A DNA stretch of 7,405 nt from an uncultured Coriobacteriaceae bacterium (GTDB lineage Bacteria > Actinomycetota > Coriobacteriia > Coriobacteriales > UMGS124). The first letter of the stretch is position 1; each line of letters begins with the position of its first letter. Shown here one piece after another: positions 1 through 6,055 of this stretch. The translations under genes were made by a program, and so were the position numbers. The DNA lies in assembly GCA_902783515.1 (NCBI GenBank), contig CACZRK010000117.1, positions 1 through 7,405 on the forward strand, in the 5' to 3' direction. Under the pieces are notes generated by a model that was given only the letters and a program-made list of their open reading frames with translations, searched no databases and was not told the origin of the DNA.

Positions 1-653
1 GAGAACGTCACGAGGTCGTCCAGGCACGCGCGGACCCTCGCGGGTTGCGGGGGCACGAACAGCGCCCCGTGCGGGCTCACGCCTGTCCCGCCGACCCACA
101 CCTGCTCGTCGCGCAGGTTGCCGCCGAACAGCTCGCCCGTCGGCGCCATGAGAGAGCGATGGATATCCTGGATCCCCTCGATGGTCAGCTCGTCGGGAAG
201 CGCGAGCGCCGTCCGCATGGCCGCGACGTTGCCGGCGATGAGGCGCGCGTTGTGCGGCGCCCTGTCGCTGAGCTCGGCCCAGGCGACGTTGCGTACGCTG
301 GAGGTGAGGCTCTCGATCTGAGAGCTCGCCGCGGACTCGCTGCGCAGCAGAAGCGCCGGCAGGTCGTAGCCGCGCGCCTCCTGGCGCGTGTCAAACCGCG
401 CGAGGTCGCTCTCGAGCGCGGAGATGCGCTCGGCGAGCTCCGGGGGCAGCGCCAGCGACGCGTCTGCGATCTGCGCGGGCACGGCCGCCCGGAACGTCGA
501 GGCGACCCGGCGCCGGGCTCGCTTGGAGACGAGGGCGAGCTCCTCATGGCTGCTGCGCCAGGGGAGGGACTCGTACGTCACCGCGGGCCACGTGGGGCGC
601 GTGGCCACATCCTCGCCCATGGCCCCCTCGTCATGCGTGCGCGTCCCGACCAT
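1..653 (-). CDS. Fic-family protein, N-terminal part (cut by left window edge)
   Basis: Reading the minus strand from ATG at 653 gives 217 open codons to the window edge. The start is backed by GGGAGG (660-665 on the complement), about six bases upstream. Fic proteins usually transfer AMP from ATP to a hydroxyl on a target protein. The visible part matches the Fic N-terminal domain: SESAASSQIESLTSS at about residues 105-119 is the helix that holds the inhibitory motif, GGNLRDEQVWVGG at 177-189 is the conserved segment before the flap, and FVPPQPARVRACLDDLVTF at 199-217 leads into the core. The catalytic HPFxxGNGR loop would lie beyond position 1, so activity cannot be judged. The inhibitory motif normally reads (S/T)xxxE(G/N); here it is S110-x-x-x-E114-S115, with serine in the last place. 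The gene diverges from the permease gene and has its own operator-like dyads at 705-778. The family assignment is firm; the target is unknown. Confidence 0.9.
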   Translation of the reverse strand, partial: MVGTRTHDEGAMGEDVATRPTWPAVTYESLPWRSSHEELALVSKRARRRVASTFRAAVPAQIADASLALPPELAERISALESDLARFDTRQEARGYDLPALLLRSESAASSQIESLTSSVRNVAWAELSDRAPHNARLIAGNVAAMRTALALPDELTIEGIQDIHRSLMAPTGELFGGNLRDEQVWVGGTGVSPHGALFVPPQPARVRACLDDLVTF

Positions 654-704
654 GTCAGACCTCCCACCGCCGACGTCGCGATGACGCCTCGCCCTGCGTG
701 CGAC

Positions 705-778
705 TCGCTTCCCTGAGCATGGCATGAGAGGAAGCGAAATGCAATTCACTTCCTCTATTGCACACGGAGCGGAAGCGT
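705..778. promoter_or_regulatory. Symmetric four-half-site operator upstream of the left Fic gene
   Basis: A 30-bp near-palindrome occupies 727-756: arms AGAGGAAGCGAA (727-738) and TTCACTTCCTCT (745-756) pair at 11 of 12 positions around ATGCAA. Two further half-sites flank it, CGCTTCC at 706-712 and GGAAGCG at 771-777. All four half-sites are symmetric about the same point (741.5), and inner and outer half-sites of each side start 25 bp apart. This looks like a binding site for a dimeric or higher-order regulator. It lies 50-125 bp upstream of the minus-strand Fic start and about 275 bp or more from the permease start, so the Fic gene is the likely target. The symmetry is seen directly; the regulator is not known. 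Confidence 0.65.
716..744 (-). promoter_or_regulatory. Possible promoter of the left Fic gene
   Basis: On the minus strand, TTGCAT (complement of 739-744) and CATGCT (complement of 716-721) are separated by exactly 17 bases. Both are weak matches to -35 and -10 consensus, with TTG and the A2/T6 of the -10 kept. The -35 box falls in the exact centre of the 727-756 dyad, so a bound regulator would block RNA polymerase. Transcription would begin near 709 and give a leader of about 55 bases. Confidence 0.35.
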
Positions 779-855
779 GGGCGCGTGCCGTCGCGGGCCG
801 GCCGCGCCCGCCCTCACGACCCGCTCGACGTCATCCCGATCGCCCCCCGAGGTGC

Positions 856-884
856 CCGGGACGGCGTCCGGGACGACGCCCGGA
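856..884. repeat. Short tandem repeat with hairpin potential in the Fic/permease gap
   Basis: CCGGGACGGCG (856-866) and CCGGGACGACG (868-878) are two copies at a 12-bp period, followed by a partial third copy. The same stretch can fold as GGCGTC (863-868) with GACGCC (875-880) around a six-base loop. On the plus strand the stem is followed by A residues rather than T, so it is not a standard terminator in that direction; read on the minus strand the T run precedes the stem. No function can be assigned. Confidence 0.4.
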
Positions 885-1054
885 AAAATGTCGATCTGCC
901 CGCCGATTCATAGCTTCTTCGCAACACATTTCACGGTATGCTGCGCGTGTTTCCTATTCACCCGTCAGCCGAGCGTCATGAGCGCCGCGGGCGCCCGCGA
1001 GCGCCGCGTGCATGCGCGTGACGCGCGCTGACCGACACGGGGAGAGCGGTAGCG
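885..1054 (+). other. Leader region of the permease gene
   Basis: This is the part of the 401-base gap (654-1054) next to the permease. A weak -10-like TATGCT lies at 937-942 without a convincing -35. Downstream are a perfect 14-bp palindrome, CGCGGGCGCCCGCG (986-999), and a dyad GCGCGT-G-ACGCGC (1014-1026). These could form leader hairpins ahead of the ribosome binding site at 1039-1044. I looked for the conserved arrangement of a purine riboswitch, which would suit a purine transporter, and did not see it. I see no protein-coding gene in the gap. Confidence 0.35.
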
Positions 1055-2374
1055 TTGGACAAGTTCTTCAAGATCACCGAACGGGGGAGTACCGTCGGCA
1101 ACGAGGTCATCGGCGGCCTCACGACGTTCCTCGCGATGGCGTACATCATCGCGGTGAACCCCAGCATGATGGTCGTCGCGGGCATGCCGTTCGAGGCGGC
1201 GCTCACCGCCACGTGCGTCGGCGCCGCGATCATGACCATCCTGATGGGCGTCATCGCCAACCGCCCGATCGCCCTGGCCTCCGGCATGGGCATCAACGCC
1301 ATCGTCGCCTATACCCTGTGCGCGGCCGGCAACGGCGTTGACTGGCGCGTGGCCATGGCGGTCGTGTTCTGCGAGGGCATCGTCATCCTCATCCTCGTGC
1401 TCTGCGGCCTGCGCAAGGCCGTCATGGACGCGATACCGGTGAGCCTGCGCCGCGCGATCGGCATCGGCATCGGCCTGTTCATCGCGTTCATCGGCCTGAA
1501 GGGCGGCGGCATCGTCGCCTCCGACGCCTCCACGTACCTCGCGCTGGGCGACCTGACGTCGGGCACCTGCATCGTCGCCATCATCTCCATCCTGCTCGCC
1601 GTGATCCTGCAGGCCATGAACGTGCGCGGCGCGCTGCTCATCTCCATCATCCTCGCCACCATCGTGGGGATCCCGCTGGGCGTCACGCAGATGCCGAGCT
1701 CGTGGAACTTCGGCCTGGACTTCTCCGCGTTCGCGGCGCCGTTCCAGACCGACCCCGCCACCGGCACGATCGCCATCGCGCAGGTCGTGCTGCAGCCCGC
1801 GCTGCTGCTCATGGTGTTCTCGCTGCTCATGAGCGACTTCTTTGACACGATGGGCACCGTCGTCGCCGTCGGCCAGCAGGCGGACTTCACCGACAAGGAC
1901 GGCAACGTGGAGGACATCCAGGCCATCCTGACCGTGGACTCCGCCGCCGCCGCGGTGGGCGGCCTCGTGGGCGCCAGCTCCATCACGAGCTTCGTCGAGT
2001 CCACCTCCGGCGCCGCGGCCGGCGCGCGCACGGGCCTCTCGAACATCGTGATCGGCATCCTCTTCTTCCTGTGCGCCTTCATCGCCCCGATCGTCGGCAT
2101 GGTCTCCAGCGCCGCCACCTGCGGCGCCCTGGTCGTCGTCGGCTACCTGATGATGACCGACGTGGGCGAGATCGACTGGAGCCACATCGAGAACGCCTTC
2201 CCGGCCTTCATCACGATCGTCGGCATCCCGATGACCTACTCGATCACGAACGGCATCGGCTTCGGCTTCATCAGCTACATCCTGATCATGCTGTTCATGG
2301 GCCGCGTCAAGGAGATCAAGCCGCTCATGTGGGTCGCGGCGCTCGCGTTCCTGATCATGTTCATCTTCGTGTAA
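1055..2374 (+). CDS. NCS2-family purine permease (AzgA/PbuG-like)
   Basis: A 439-residue integral membrane protein, the usual length for the AzgA/PbuG branch of the NCS2 family, which imports adenine, guanine or hypoxanthine with protons. The TTG start at 1055 is chosen because the first residues, MDKFFKITERGSTVGNEVIG, match the conserved family N-terminus, and GGGGAG (1039-1044) lies ten bases upstream; no ATG fits. Family landmarks are the GMGINA loop (77-82), FDTMGT (263-268) in the substrate-site helix, and the re-entrant segment around 308-328 with FVEST, where E315 sits at the conserved acidic position, followed by GARTGL. Hydrophobic spans fill nearly all of the rest, including a C-terminal helix ending in FIFV. 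The apt gene downstream fits with purine-base uptake. Exact substrate preference cannot be read from sequence; adenine is suggested by the neighbour, hypoxanthine/guanine remain possible. Confidence 0.93.
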   Translation: MDKFFKITERGSTVGNEVIGGLTTFLAMAYIIAVNPSMMVVAGMPFEAALTATCVGAAIMTILMGVIANRPIALASGMGINAIVAYTLCAAGNGVDWRVAMAVVFCEGIVILILVLCGLRKAVMDAIPVSLRRAIGIGIGLFIAFIGLKGGGIVASDASTYLALGDLTSGTCIVAIISILLAVILQAMNVRGALLISIILATIVGIPLGVTQMPSSWNFGLDFSAFAAPFQTDPATGTIAIAQVVLQPALLLMVFSLLMSDFFDTMGTVVAVGQQADFTDKDGNVEDIQAILTVDSAAAAVGGLVGASSITSFVESTSGAAAGARTGLSNIVIGILFFLCAFIAPIVGMVSSAATCGALVVVGYLMMTDVGEIDWSHIENAFPAFITIVGIPMTYSITNGIGFGFISYILIMLFMGRVKEIKPLMWVAALAFLIMFIFV

Positions 2375-2378
2375 GGTG

Positions 2379-2444
2379 CGTGAGGCACGCCGAGCGCACG
2401 GCGCGTCGGACGTGAGGCGCGCCGGGCGTAAGGCGCGCCAGGCG
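2379..2444. repeat. Imperfect GC-rich repeats after the permease gene
   Basis: Three 18-base copies follow the stop codon: CGTGAGGCACGCCGAGCG (2379-2396), CGTGAGGCGCGCCGGGCG (2411-2428) and CGTAAGGCGCGCCAGGCG (2427-2444). The last two overlap by two bases. Copies two and three contain the palindrome GGCGCGCC, and copy one overlaps a hairpin GCGTG-agg-CACGC. They may be an expanded 3' untranslated hairpin region or slippage-type repeats. No coding potential is apparent. Confidence 0.55.
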
Positions 2445-2451
2445 CGTGACA

Positions 2452-2491
2452 CGAGGGGGCGAGCCGCCGATGCGGGCGACCCGCCCCCTCG
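2452..2491 (+). terminator. Terminator-like hairpin after the permease gene
   Basis: CGAGGGGGCG (2452-2461) pairs perfectly over ten bases with CGCCCCCTCG (2482-2491). The loop can itself form a short CCGC/GCGG stem, and ACA/TGT just outside could extend the helix past a small bulge. No clear T run follows, so this is not a textbook intrinsic terminator, but in GC-rich actinobacteria such long stems commonly end transcripts or stabilise 3' ends. It separates the permease transcript from apt. Confidence 0.5.
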
Positions 2492-2611
2492 TCGTGTGAC
2501 GCCGGGCCCGCGACCGCTCTTGGCGAGCCGCGCGCGCCTCGGCAAGGGCGAGGGCGACGTCGTTCACGTGGTGATCCGCCCGCGATGACGCGAGCCCGAC
2601 GCGCCCGCATG

Positions 2612-2620
2612 TGCGAGAAT
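2612..2620 (+). promoter_or_regulatory. Possible extended -10 promoter of apt
   Basis: TG-C-GAGAAT reads as an extended -10 element, with four of six matches to TATAAT plus the TG dinucleotide. There is no good -35 at 17 bases, as often seen with extended -10 promoters. Transcription from about 2627 would give a leader of about 40 bases before the apt start. The terminator-like hairpin upstream makes a separate apt promoter reasonable. Confidence 0.35.
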
Positions 2621-2668
2621 GAGCACCGCGTCGACCATATCCGTCCGCACGTGTCTGGAGCAAACCCC

Positions 2669-3208
2669 ATGGATCAGCAAGCCTTTGACTTCGAGAGCCT
2701 CATCGTTGACATTCCCGACTACCCGCAGCCCGGCGTCGTCTTCAAGGACATCACCCCGCTCATGGCCGACCCGAAGGGGTTTGCGGCCGTCGTCGACGCC
2801 ATCGCCGACCACTTCAAGGACGCGGGCGTGACCAAGGTCGTGGGCGCGGAGGCGCGCGGCTTCATGGTGGGTGCTCCCGTCGCGTACCGCCTGGGCGCCG
2901 GCTTCGTCCCCGCCCGCAAGCCGGGCAAGCTGCCGCGCAAGGTGATCAGCGAGTCGTACACGCTCGAGTACGGCACCAACGAGCTGCAGATCCACGTGGA
3001 CGCGATCGGCCCCGACGACGTCGTGCTGCTCGTGGACGACCTCGTGGCCACCGGTGGCACCGCGGCGGCGCAGGTCCGCCTCATCGAGAAGACCGGCGCC
3101 AGGCTCGCCGGCCTCGGCTTCCTCATGGAGCTGGACTTCCTCAACCCGCGCGAGACGATCGCCAAGGCGACCGACGCCGACGTGTTCGCGCTTGTGCACG
3201 TGCGCTAG
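2669..3208 (+). CDS. apt: Adenine phosphoribosyltransferase
   Basis: This 179-residue protein has the usual Apt length. It joins adenine to PRPP, giving AMP and pyrophosphate in cytosolic purine salvage. The PRPP-binding signature VVLLVDDLVATGGTA spans 118-132, with the paired acids D123-D124. The family segment IPDYPQPGVVFKDITPL is at 15-31, and the GAEARGF and ARKPGKLP segments (hood and flexible loop) at 59-65 and 82-89. ATG at 2669 is chosen over an in-frame upstream start at 2585 because CTGGAG (2655-2660) is eight bases away, the resulting N-terminus fits the family, and the longer version adds an Arg-rich tail not typical of Apt. It lies 294 bases downstream of the purine permease on the same strand, supporting a joint role in uptake and salvage, though probably as separate transcripts. 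Confidence 0.96.
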   Translation: MDQQAFDFESLIVDIPDYPQPGVVFKDITPLMADPKGFAAVVDAIADHFKDAGVTKVVGAEARGFMVGAPVAYRLGAGFVPARKPGKLPRKVISESYTLEYGTNELQIHVDAIGPDDVVLLVDDLVATGGTAAAQVRLIEKTGARLAGLGFLMELDFLNPRETIAKATDADVFALVHVR

Positions 3209-3247
3209 CGCGCCCGGGCGGCGACGACGCGACGCGCCATCCGCTTG

Positions 3248-3400
3248 TCGGCAAAATGCCGAACGGAAATCCGGCAAAATACCGAACGAAAAGTCGGGGA
3301 AATACCGAACGGAAAGTCGGCAAAATACCGAACGGAAATCCGGCAAAATACCGATTGAATAATTGGTAAAATACCGAACGAAAAGTCGGCAGAATACCGA
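3248..3400. repeat. Seven-copy 23-bp operator-like repeat array upstream of the DUF4143 ATPase
   Basis: Seven copies of a 15-bp dyad, consensus TCGGCAAAATACCGA, begin at 3248, 3271, 3294, 3317, 3340, 3363 and 3386, an exact 23-bp period with no drift. Copy 1 is a perfect inverted repeat (TCGGC-AAAAT-GCCGA); copy 6 is the most diverged (TTGGTAAAATACCGA). The 8-base spacers are mostly ACGGAAAK or ACGAAAAG, with TTGAATAA between copies 5 and 6. Where a spacer ends in T, CGGA-AA-TCCG forms a second overlapping dyad. The array is AT-rich against a GC-rich background, starts 40 bases after apt stops and ends 35 bases before the ATPase start. Copy 6 holds TAAAAT (3367-3372), a fair -10 candidate, though no convincing -35 is visible. 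The likely role is an operator array for the ATPase gene; a binding platform for the ATPase itself is an inference. Confidence 0.85.
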
Positions 3401-3435
3401 TTGGCAGCGCGTCACGCGAGAGGGTGGAGCTTCGT

Positions 3436-4722
3436 ATGGGCAAGCTCACGCCGAGCGGCTACAAGCGAAGGACGATAGAGCCGAGGCTCGACGCGCTCAT
3501 GTCGGCGTTCGGATGCGTCGAGATCGTCGGGCCAAAGTGGTGCGGGAAGACATGGACCGCGATGACGCGCTGCGCGAGCATGACTCGCCTCGACGACCCC
3601 GCGGAGCGCGAGGCCGCGGAGATGGACCCGTCACTCGCTCTCGTCGGAGAAGCGCCGCACCTGGTTGACGAATGGCAGGAGGTCCCGGAGGTCTGGGACG
3701 CCGCCAGGGGGTTTGTCGACGCATCCGGCAACACGCGGGGACTGCTGCTCCTCACCGGCTCGACCTCGCTCAGCGAGAAAGAGCGCGTCAAGGTGCGCCA
3801 TTCCGGGGCGGGGAGGATCGCTCGGCTCGCCATGAGGCCGATGTCGTTGAGCGAGTCCGAGGGCGCGACCGCTCGTGTGTCGCTCGGCGCCCTGCTCGAC
3901 GGGAATCCGCTTTCCCCGGTGCGGTGCGAGACGGGCCTCACCGACGTGGCGCGATGGTGCTGCAGGGGCGGCTGGCCGGCGAACCTCGGCGTCTCTGACG
4001 ACGTGGCACAGGAGACGGCAAGCCAGTACATCCAGGCGGTGCTGGACGTCAACGTCATCGACGAGAGACGCTCGCCTGAGATCGCCGCGGGGCTCCTCCG
4101 CGCCATCGCCCTCAACCTGGGGCAGGCGGTGACGTACAAGGTGCTCGCGCGTGACTCGGGGCGCGGCGAGGCGGCGCCCGACGTGGACACGGTCGCCGCC
4201 TACCTTGACCTCTTCTCGCGTCTGATGCTCACCGAGGACCTGGGAGGGTGGGAGCCCCCGATACGCTCGAAGGCGCGCGCACGGGTCAAGCCGAAGCGCT
4301 ACTTCTGCGACCCATCCCTCGCGGCGGCACTGCTGGGTGCGACGCCGACCAGGCTCCTGCGAGACACGCAGACCCTGGGGATGCTCTTTGAGACCCTCGT
4401 CATTCGCGACCTGCGCGTGTATCTTTCCACCTACCCGGGGCTGGGCAACCGCGTATCCTACTATCGCGACGACCGCGGCCTGGAGGTTGACGCGATCGTG
4501 GAGCGTGGCGACCGGTGGGCGGGCATCGAGGTGAAGCTCAGCGACACGAAGGCGGACGACGGTGCCGCGAGCCTGCTGGCGCTGCGCGACCAGGTGCTCC
4601 GCAACCCCGCCGCCCGCAACGCCGAGCCCGTGTTCCTCGCCGTCGTGGTGGGGCGCGGAAGCCTCGCCTACACTCGCGACGACGGCGTGATGGTCATCCC
4701 TGCGGCGCTGCTGGGGGCGTGA
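3436..4722 (+). CDS. AAA_14/DUF4143-family ATPase
   Basis: This 428-residue protein has the family's full domain order. An N-terminal AAA-like ATPase domain shows Walker A GPKWCGKT (32-39), a Walker B-like LVDEW (76-80, D78-E79) and LLLTGST (104-110). A winged-helix-like segment follows at about 232-272 (VTYKVLARDSG to TVAAYLDLFSRLMLTEDLGGW). The C-terminal DUF4143 part resembles a PD-(D/E)xK nuclease fold, with E319, D352 and EVK (365-367). All key residues appear intact. ATG at 3436 is preferred to an in-frame GTG at 3424 because GGTGGAG (3423-3429) sits six bases before it. The family's role is poorly known; proposed links are to DNA binding and mobile or accessory functions. The gene stands alone behind the seven-copy repeat array, and its codon use (AGG, CGA, ATA) is less GC-biased than the permease or apt, hinting at acquisition. 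Self-binding to the array is inference. Confidence 0.9.
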   Translation: MGKLTPSGYKRRTIEPRLDALMSAFGCVEIVGPKWCGKTWTAMTRCASMTRLDDPAEREAAEMDPSLALVGEAPHLVDEWQEVPEVWDAARGFVDASGNTRGLLLLTGSTSLSEKERVKVRHSGAGRIARLAMRPMSLSESEGATARVSLGALLDGNPLSPVRCETGLTDVARWCCRGGWPANLGVSDDVAQETASQYIQAVLDVNVIDERRSPEIAAGLLRAIALNLGQAVTYKVLARDSGRGEAAPDVDTVAAYLDLFSRLMLTEDLGGWEPPIRSKARARVKPKRYFCDPSLAAALLGATPTRLLRDTQTLGMLFETLVIRDLRVYLSTYPGLGNRVSYYRDDRGLEVDAIVERGDRWAGIEVKLSDTKADDGAASLLALRDQVLRNPAARNAEPVFLAVVVGRGSLAYTRDDGVMVIPAALLGA

Positions 4723-4790
4723 CGGAATCCGTCGGGACATGGGTGTCAAGAGGGCCTGCGTCGGGCATGCCGCGCGCGTCGTCGTTCACG

Positions 4791-4818
4791 CGCTGCGGGG
4801 CGTGCGCTGCGGGGCGTG
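4791..4818. repeat. 14-bp tandem duplication upstream of the EamA gene
   Basis: CGCTGCGGGGCGTG occurs twice, back to back and identical, at 4791-4804 and 4805-4818. It lies in the 143-base gap between the DUF4143 gene and the transporter gene, about 50 bases before the transporter start. It looks like a recent slippage duplication; no regulatory role is evident. At the start of the same gap, GACGGA-A-TCCGTC (4721-4733) forms a small dyad over the ATPase stop codon. Confidence 0.6.
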
Positions 4819-4865
4819 CGCGCCGCGCCGCTCGAGAACCCGTCCGACTGCGAGGAGTCACACGC

Positions 4866-5762
4866 ATGAAGAGCGCCATCTGCATCGTCGCCGCCGGCGT
4901 CCTGTGGGGCGTCATCCCCCTGTTCGTCTCGGCGCTTGAGGGCGCGGGTTTCACCTCCCTGCAGGTAGTCGCCATACGCGTGCTCCTCGCGGCGGCGATC
5001 CTGGTCGCGGCGCTGCTCGTCCGCGACCGGTCCCAGCTCAGGATTCGCCTGCGCGATCTGCCCCTGTTCGTGGGGACGGGGCTGCTGAGCATCGTGTTCT
5101 TCAACTATTGCTACTTTGAGGCGATCAAGGTCGTCGGCGGCGCCGCGATCCCCGCGCTGCTGCTGTACACGGCGCCCGTCTTCGTGATGCTCCTCTCGCT
5201 GCCGCTGTTCGGCGAGCCGCTCACCGCGCGCAAGGTGGCGGCGCTCGCGATGACGCTCGTGGGGCTCGCGCTCGTCACGGGCGCCTTCACCGGCGGTGGG
5301 GTCGTCTCGCCGCGCGCGGTGCTGCTGGGGCTAGGGTCAGGGCTCGGCTACGCGCTGTACAGCGTCTTCGGCAAGTTCCTCGTGGGCAGATACGGCGCCG
5401 CGACGATCACGACGTACACCTTTGTCGTGGCGGCGCTGTTCGCGGTCCCCCTCTCGGGACTGGCGGGCAGCCTCGGGCAGCTTCTCGCCTGGCGCGCGCT
5501 GCTGCCGGCCATCGGCATCGCGCTCGTCTGCACCGTGCTGCCATTTCTGCTGTACACGAGGGGGCTGCGGGGGATCGAGGCCGGCAGGGCGGCGGTCCTC
5601 GCCACCGTCGAGCCCATCGTCGCGGCCGTGGTGGGGGCGCTCTGCTTTCACGAGGCGTTCACCATCGAGAAGGTCGCCGGCATGGCGCTCGTCCTGCTCG
5701 CGGTGGTCGTGCTCAGCCTGCCCGCGCGTCGGCGCGACCGACTGGAGAAGACGGCGGGGTGA
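4866..5762 (+). CDS. EamA-family (DMT superfamily) transporter
   Basis: A 298-residue protein with two homologous EamA halves of five predicted membrane helices each, at about 1-138 and 151-287. The first helix starts MKSAICIVAAGVLWGVIPLF. Each half carries the family signature near its end: LYTAPVFVMLLSLPLFGEPLT (with E117) and ATVEPIVAAVVGALCFHEAFT (with E263). A basic tail ends the protein. Members export metabolites, amino acids or drugs, or take up small molecules; the substrate cannot be told from sequence. ATG at 4866 is chosen because GAGGAG lies eight bases upstream and the first helix begins at once; the frame is open further upstream, but that part overlaps the ATPase gene and is charged and Arg-rich, so it is not real coding sequence. 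No functional link to the neighbours is apparent. Confidence 0.92.
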   Translation: MKSAICIVAAGVLWGVIPLFVSALEGAGFTSLQVVAIRVLLAAAILVAALLVRDRSQLRIRLRDLPLFVGTGLLSIVFFNYCYFEAIKVVGGAAIPALLLYTAPVFVMLLSLPLFGEPLTARKVAALAMTLVGLALVTGAFTGGGVVSPRAVLLGLGSGLGYALYSVFGKFLVGRYGAATITTYTFVVAALFAVPLSGLAGSLGQLLAWRALLPAIGIALVCTVLPFLLYTRGLRGIEAGRAAVLATVEPIVAAVVGALCFHEAFTIEKVAGMALVLLAVVVLSLPARRRDRLEKTAG

Positions 5763-5767
5763 GGCGG

Positions 5768-5806
5768 CGGGCGGCAGGGATGAGCGCGCGGTGGCGTGCC
5801 CGCCCG
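5768..5806 (+). terminator. Weak terminator-like stem after the EamA gene
   Basis: CGGGCGG (5768-5774) can pair with CCGCCCG (5800-5806) over seven bases, extended inward by CA/TG past a bulged base. It begins six bases after the stop codon. There is no T run, so the call is tentative; position and stem strength are the only support. Confidence 0.3.
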
Positions 5807-6026
5807 GCAGTGCCCAGGAGTGTCCTGCGAGCACACCTTCCGGAGCTCGGGAGCAACTGGACGTATGCGGGGGAACAGTCGGGGATGCGGAGTCTCCGAT
5901 TCATGCGTACTTCCGTACCGAATGGAGCTTCCCCAGGGGCTCATCGACGCAGTGGAGCGAGGATGGGAAGACGCCCTCGGCGCAACCCAACGTTTTCTGA
6001 GGTTCCGACAGCGACGTGGTGACTGA
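5807..6026 (+). other. Gap with one uncertain short reading frame (5922-6026)
   Basis: No recognisable gene is present. The best candidate is a 34-codon frame from ATG 5922 to TGA 6026, starting MELPQGLIDAVERGWEDALG and ending with RFRQRRGD; it reads like an amphipathic helix with a basic tail. It has no good ribosome binding site, and the frame remains open upstream into low-complexity sequence. It could be a small protein, the tail of a decayed gene, or chance. I could not identify a parent family. The rest of the stretch holds only a short dyad, CGGAG-T-CTCCG (5888-5898). Confidence 0.2.
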
Positions 6027-6055
6027 TTGCTCGAAAACCAAAGTTATCGTATAAC
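6027..6055 (+). promoter_or_regulatory. Promoter of the right-hand Fic gene
   Basis: TTGCTC (6027-6032) and TATAAC (6050-6055) are separated by exactly 17 bases. The -10 matches consensus at five of six positions, the best promoter seen in the window. The whole element lies on the 6029-6069 palindrome: the spacer is the left arm and the -10 covers the dyad centre. Transcription would start near 6062, leaving about 73 bases of leader. This geometry is that of a promoter closed by whatever binds the palindrome. Confidence 0.6.

Noticed and set aside
45..716. Plus-strand open frame opposite the left Fic gene
   Set aside because: Its Arg/Ala/Gly-rich product has no domain features, whereas the minus strand gives recognisable Fic sequence with a good ribosome binding site.
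654..1054. Purine riboswitch ahead of the permease
   Set aside because: I could not find the conserved three-way junction bases; only GC-rich dyads are present.
965..2545. Long minus-strand open frame (526 codons) opposite the permease gene
   Set aside because: It is rich in Asp, His, Arg and Gly, as expected of the antisense of GC-rich membrane-protein codons. The plus strand encodes a clear NCS2 permease across the same bases.
3248..3400. CRISPR array
   Set aside because: Units are 15 bp with 8-bp spacers that are themselves repeated, and no cas gene is present.
3248..3400. Plasmid-type iteron origin
   Set aside because: The 23-bp phasing resembles iterons, but there is no Rep protein or other origin feature, and the setting is between chromosomal housekeeping genes. 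A promoter-operator role fits the position better.
2564..3415. Minus-strand frames reading through the 23-bp array as FGILPDFRS-like repeats
   Set aside because: The repetitive peptide is just the translated array. The 23-bp period shifts frame with each copy, and the rest lies antisense to apt.
3631..4749. Minus-strand open frame (372 codons) opposite the DUF4143 gene
   Set aside because: It is antisense to an ATPase with intact motifs and shows only biased His/Arg/Val composition.
4515..4865. N-terminal extension of the EamA transporter
   Set aside because: The frame is open, but this part overlaps the end of the ATPase gene and encodes an Arg/Gly-rich stretch; the ATG at 4866 has a ribosome binding site and begins the first membrane helix.
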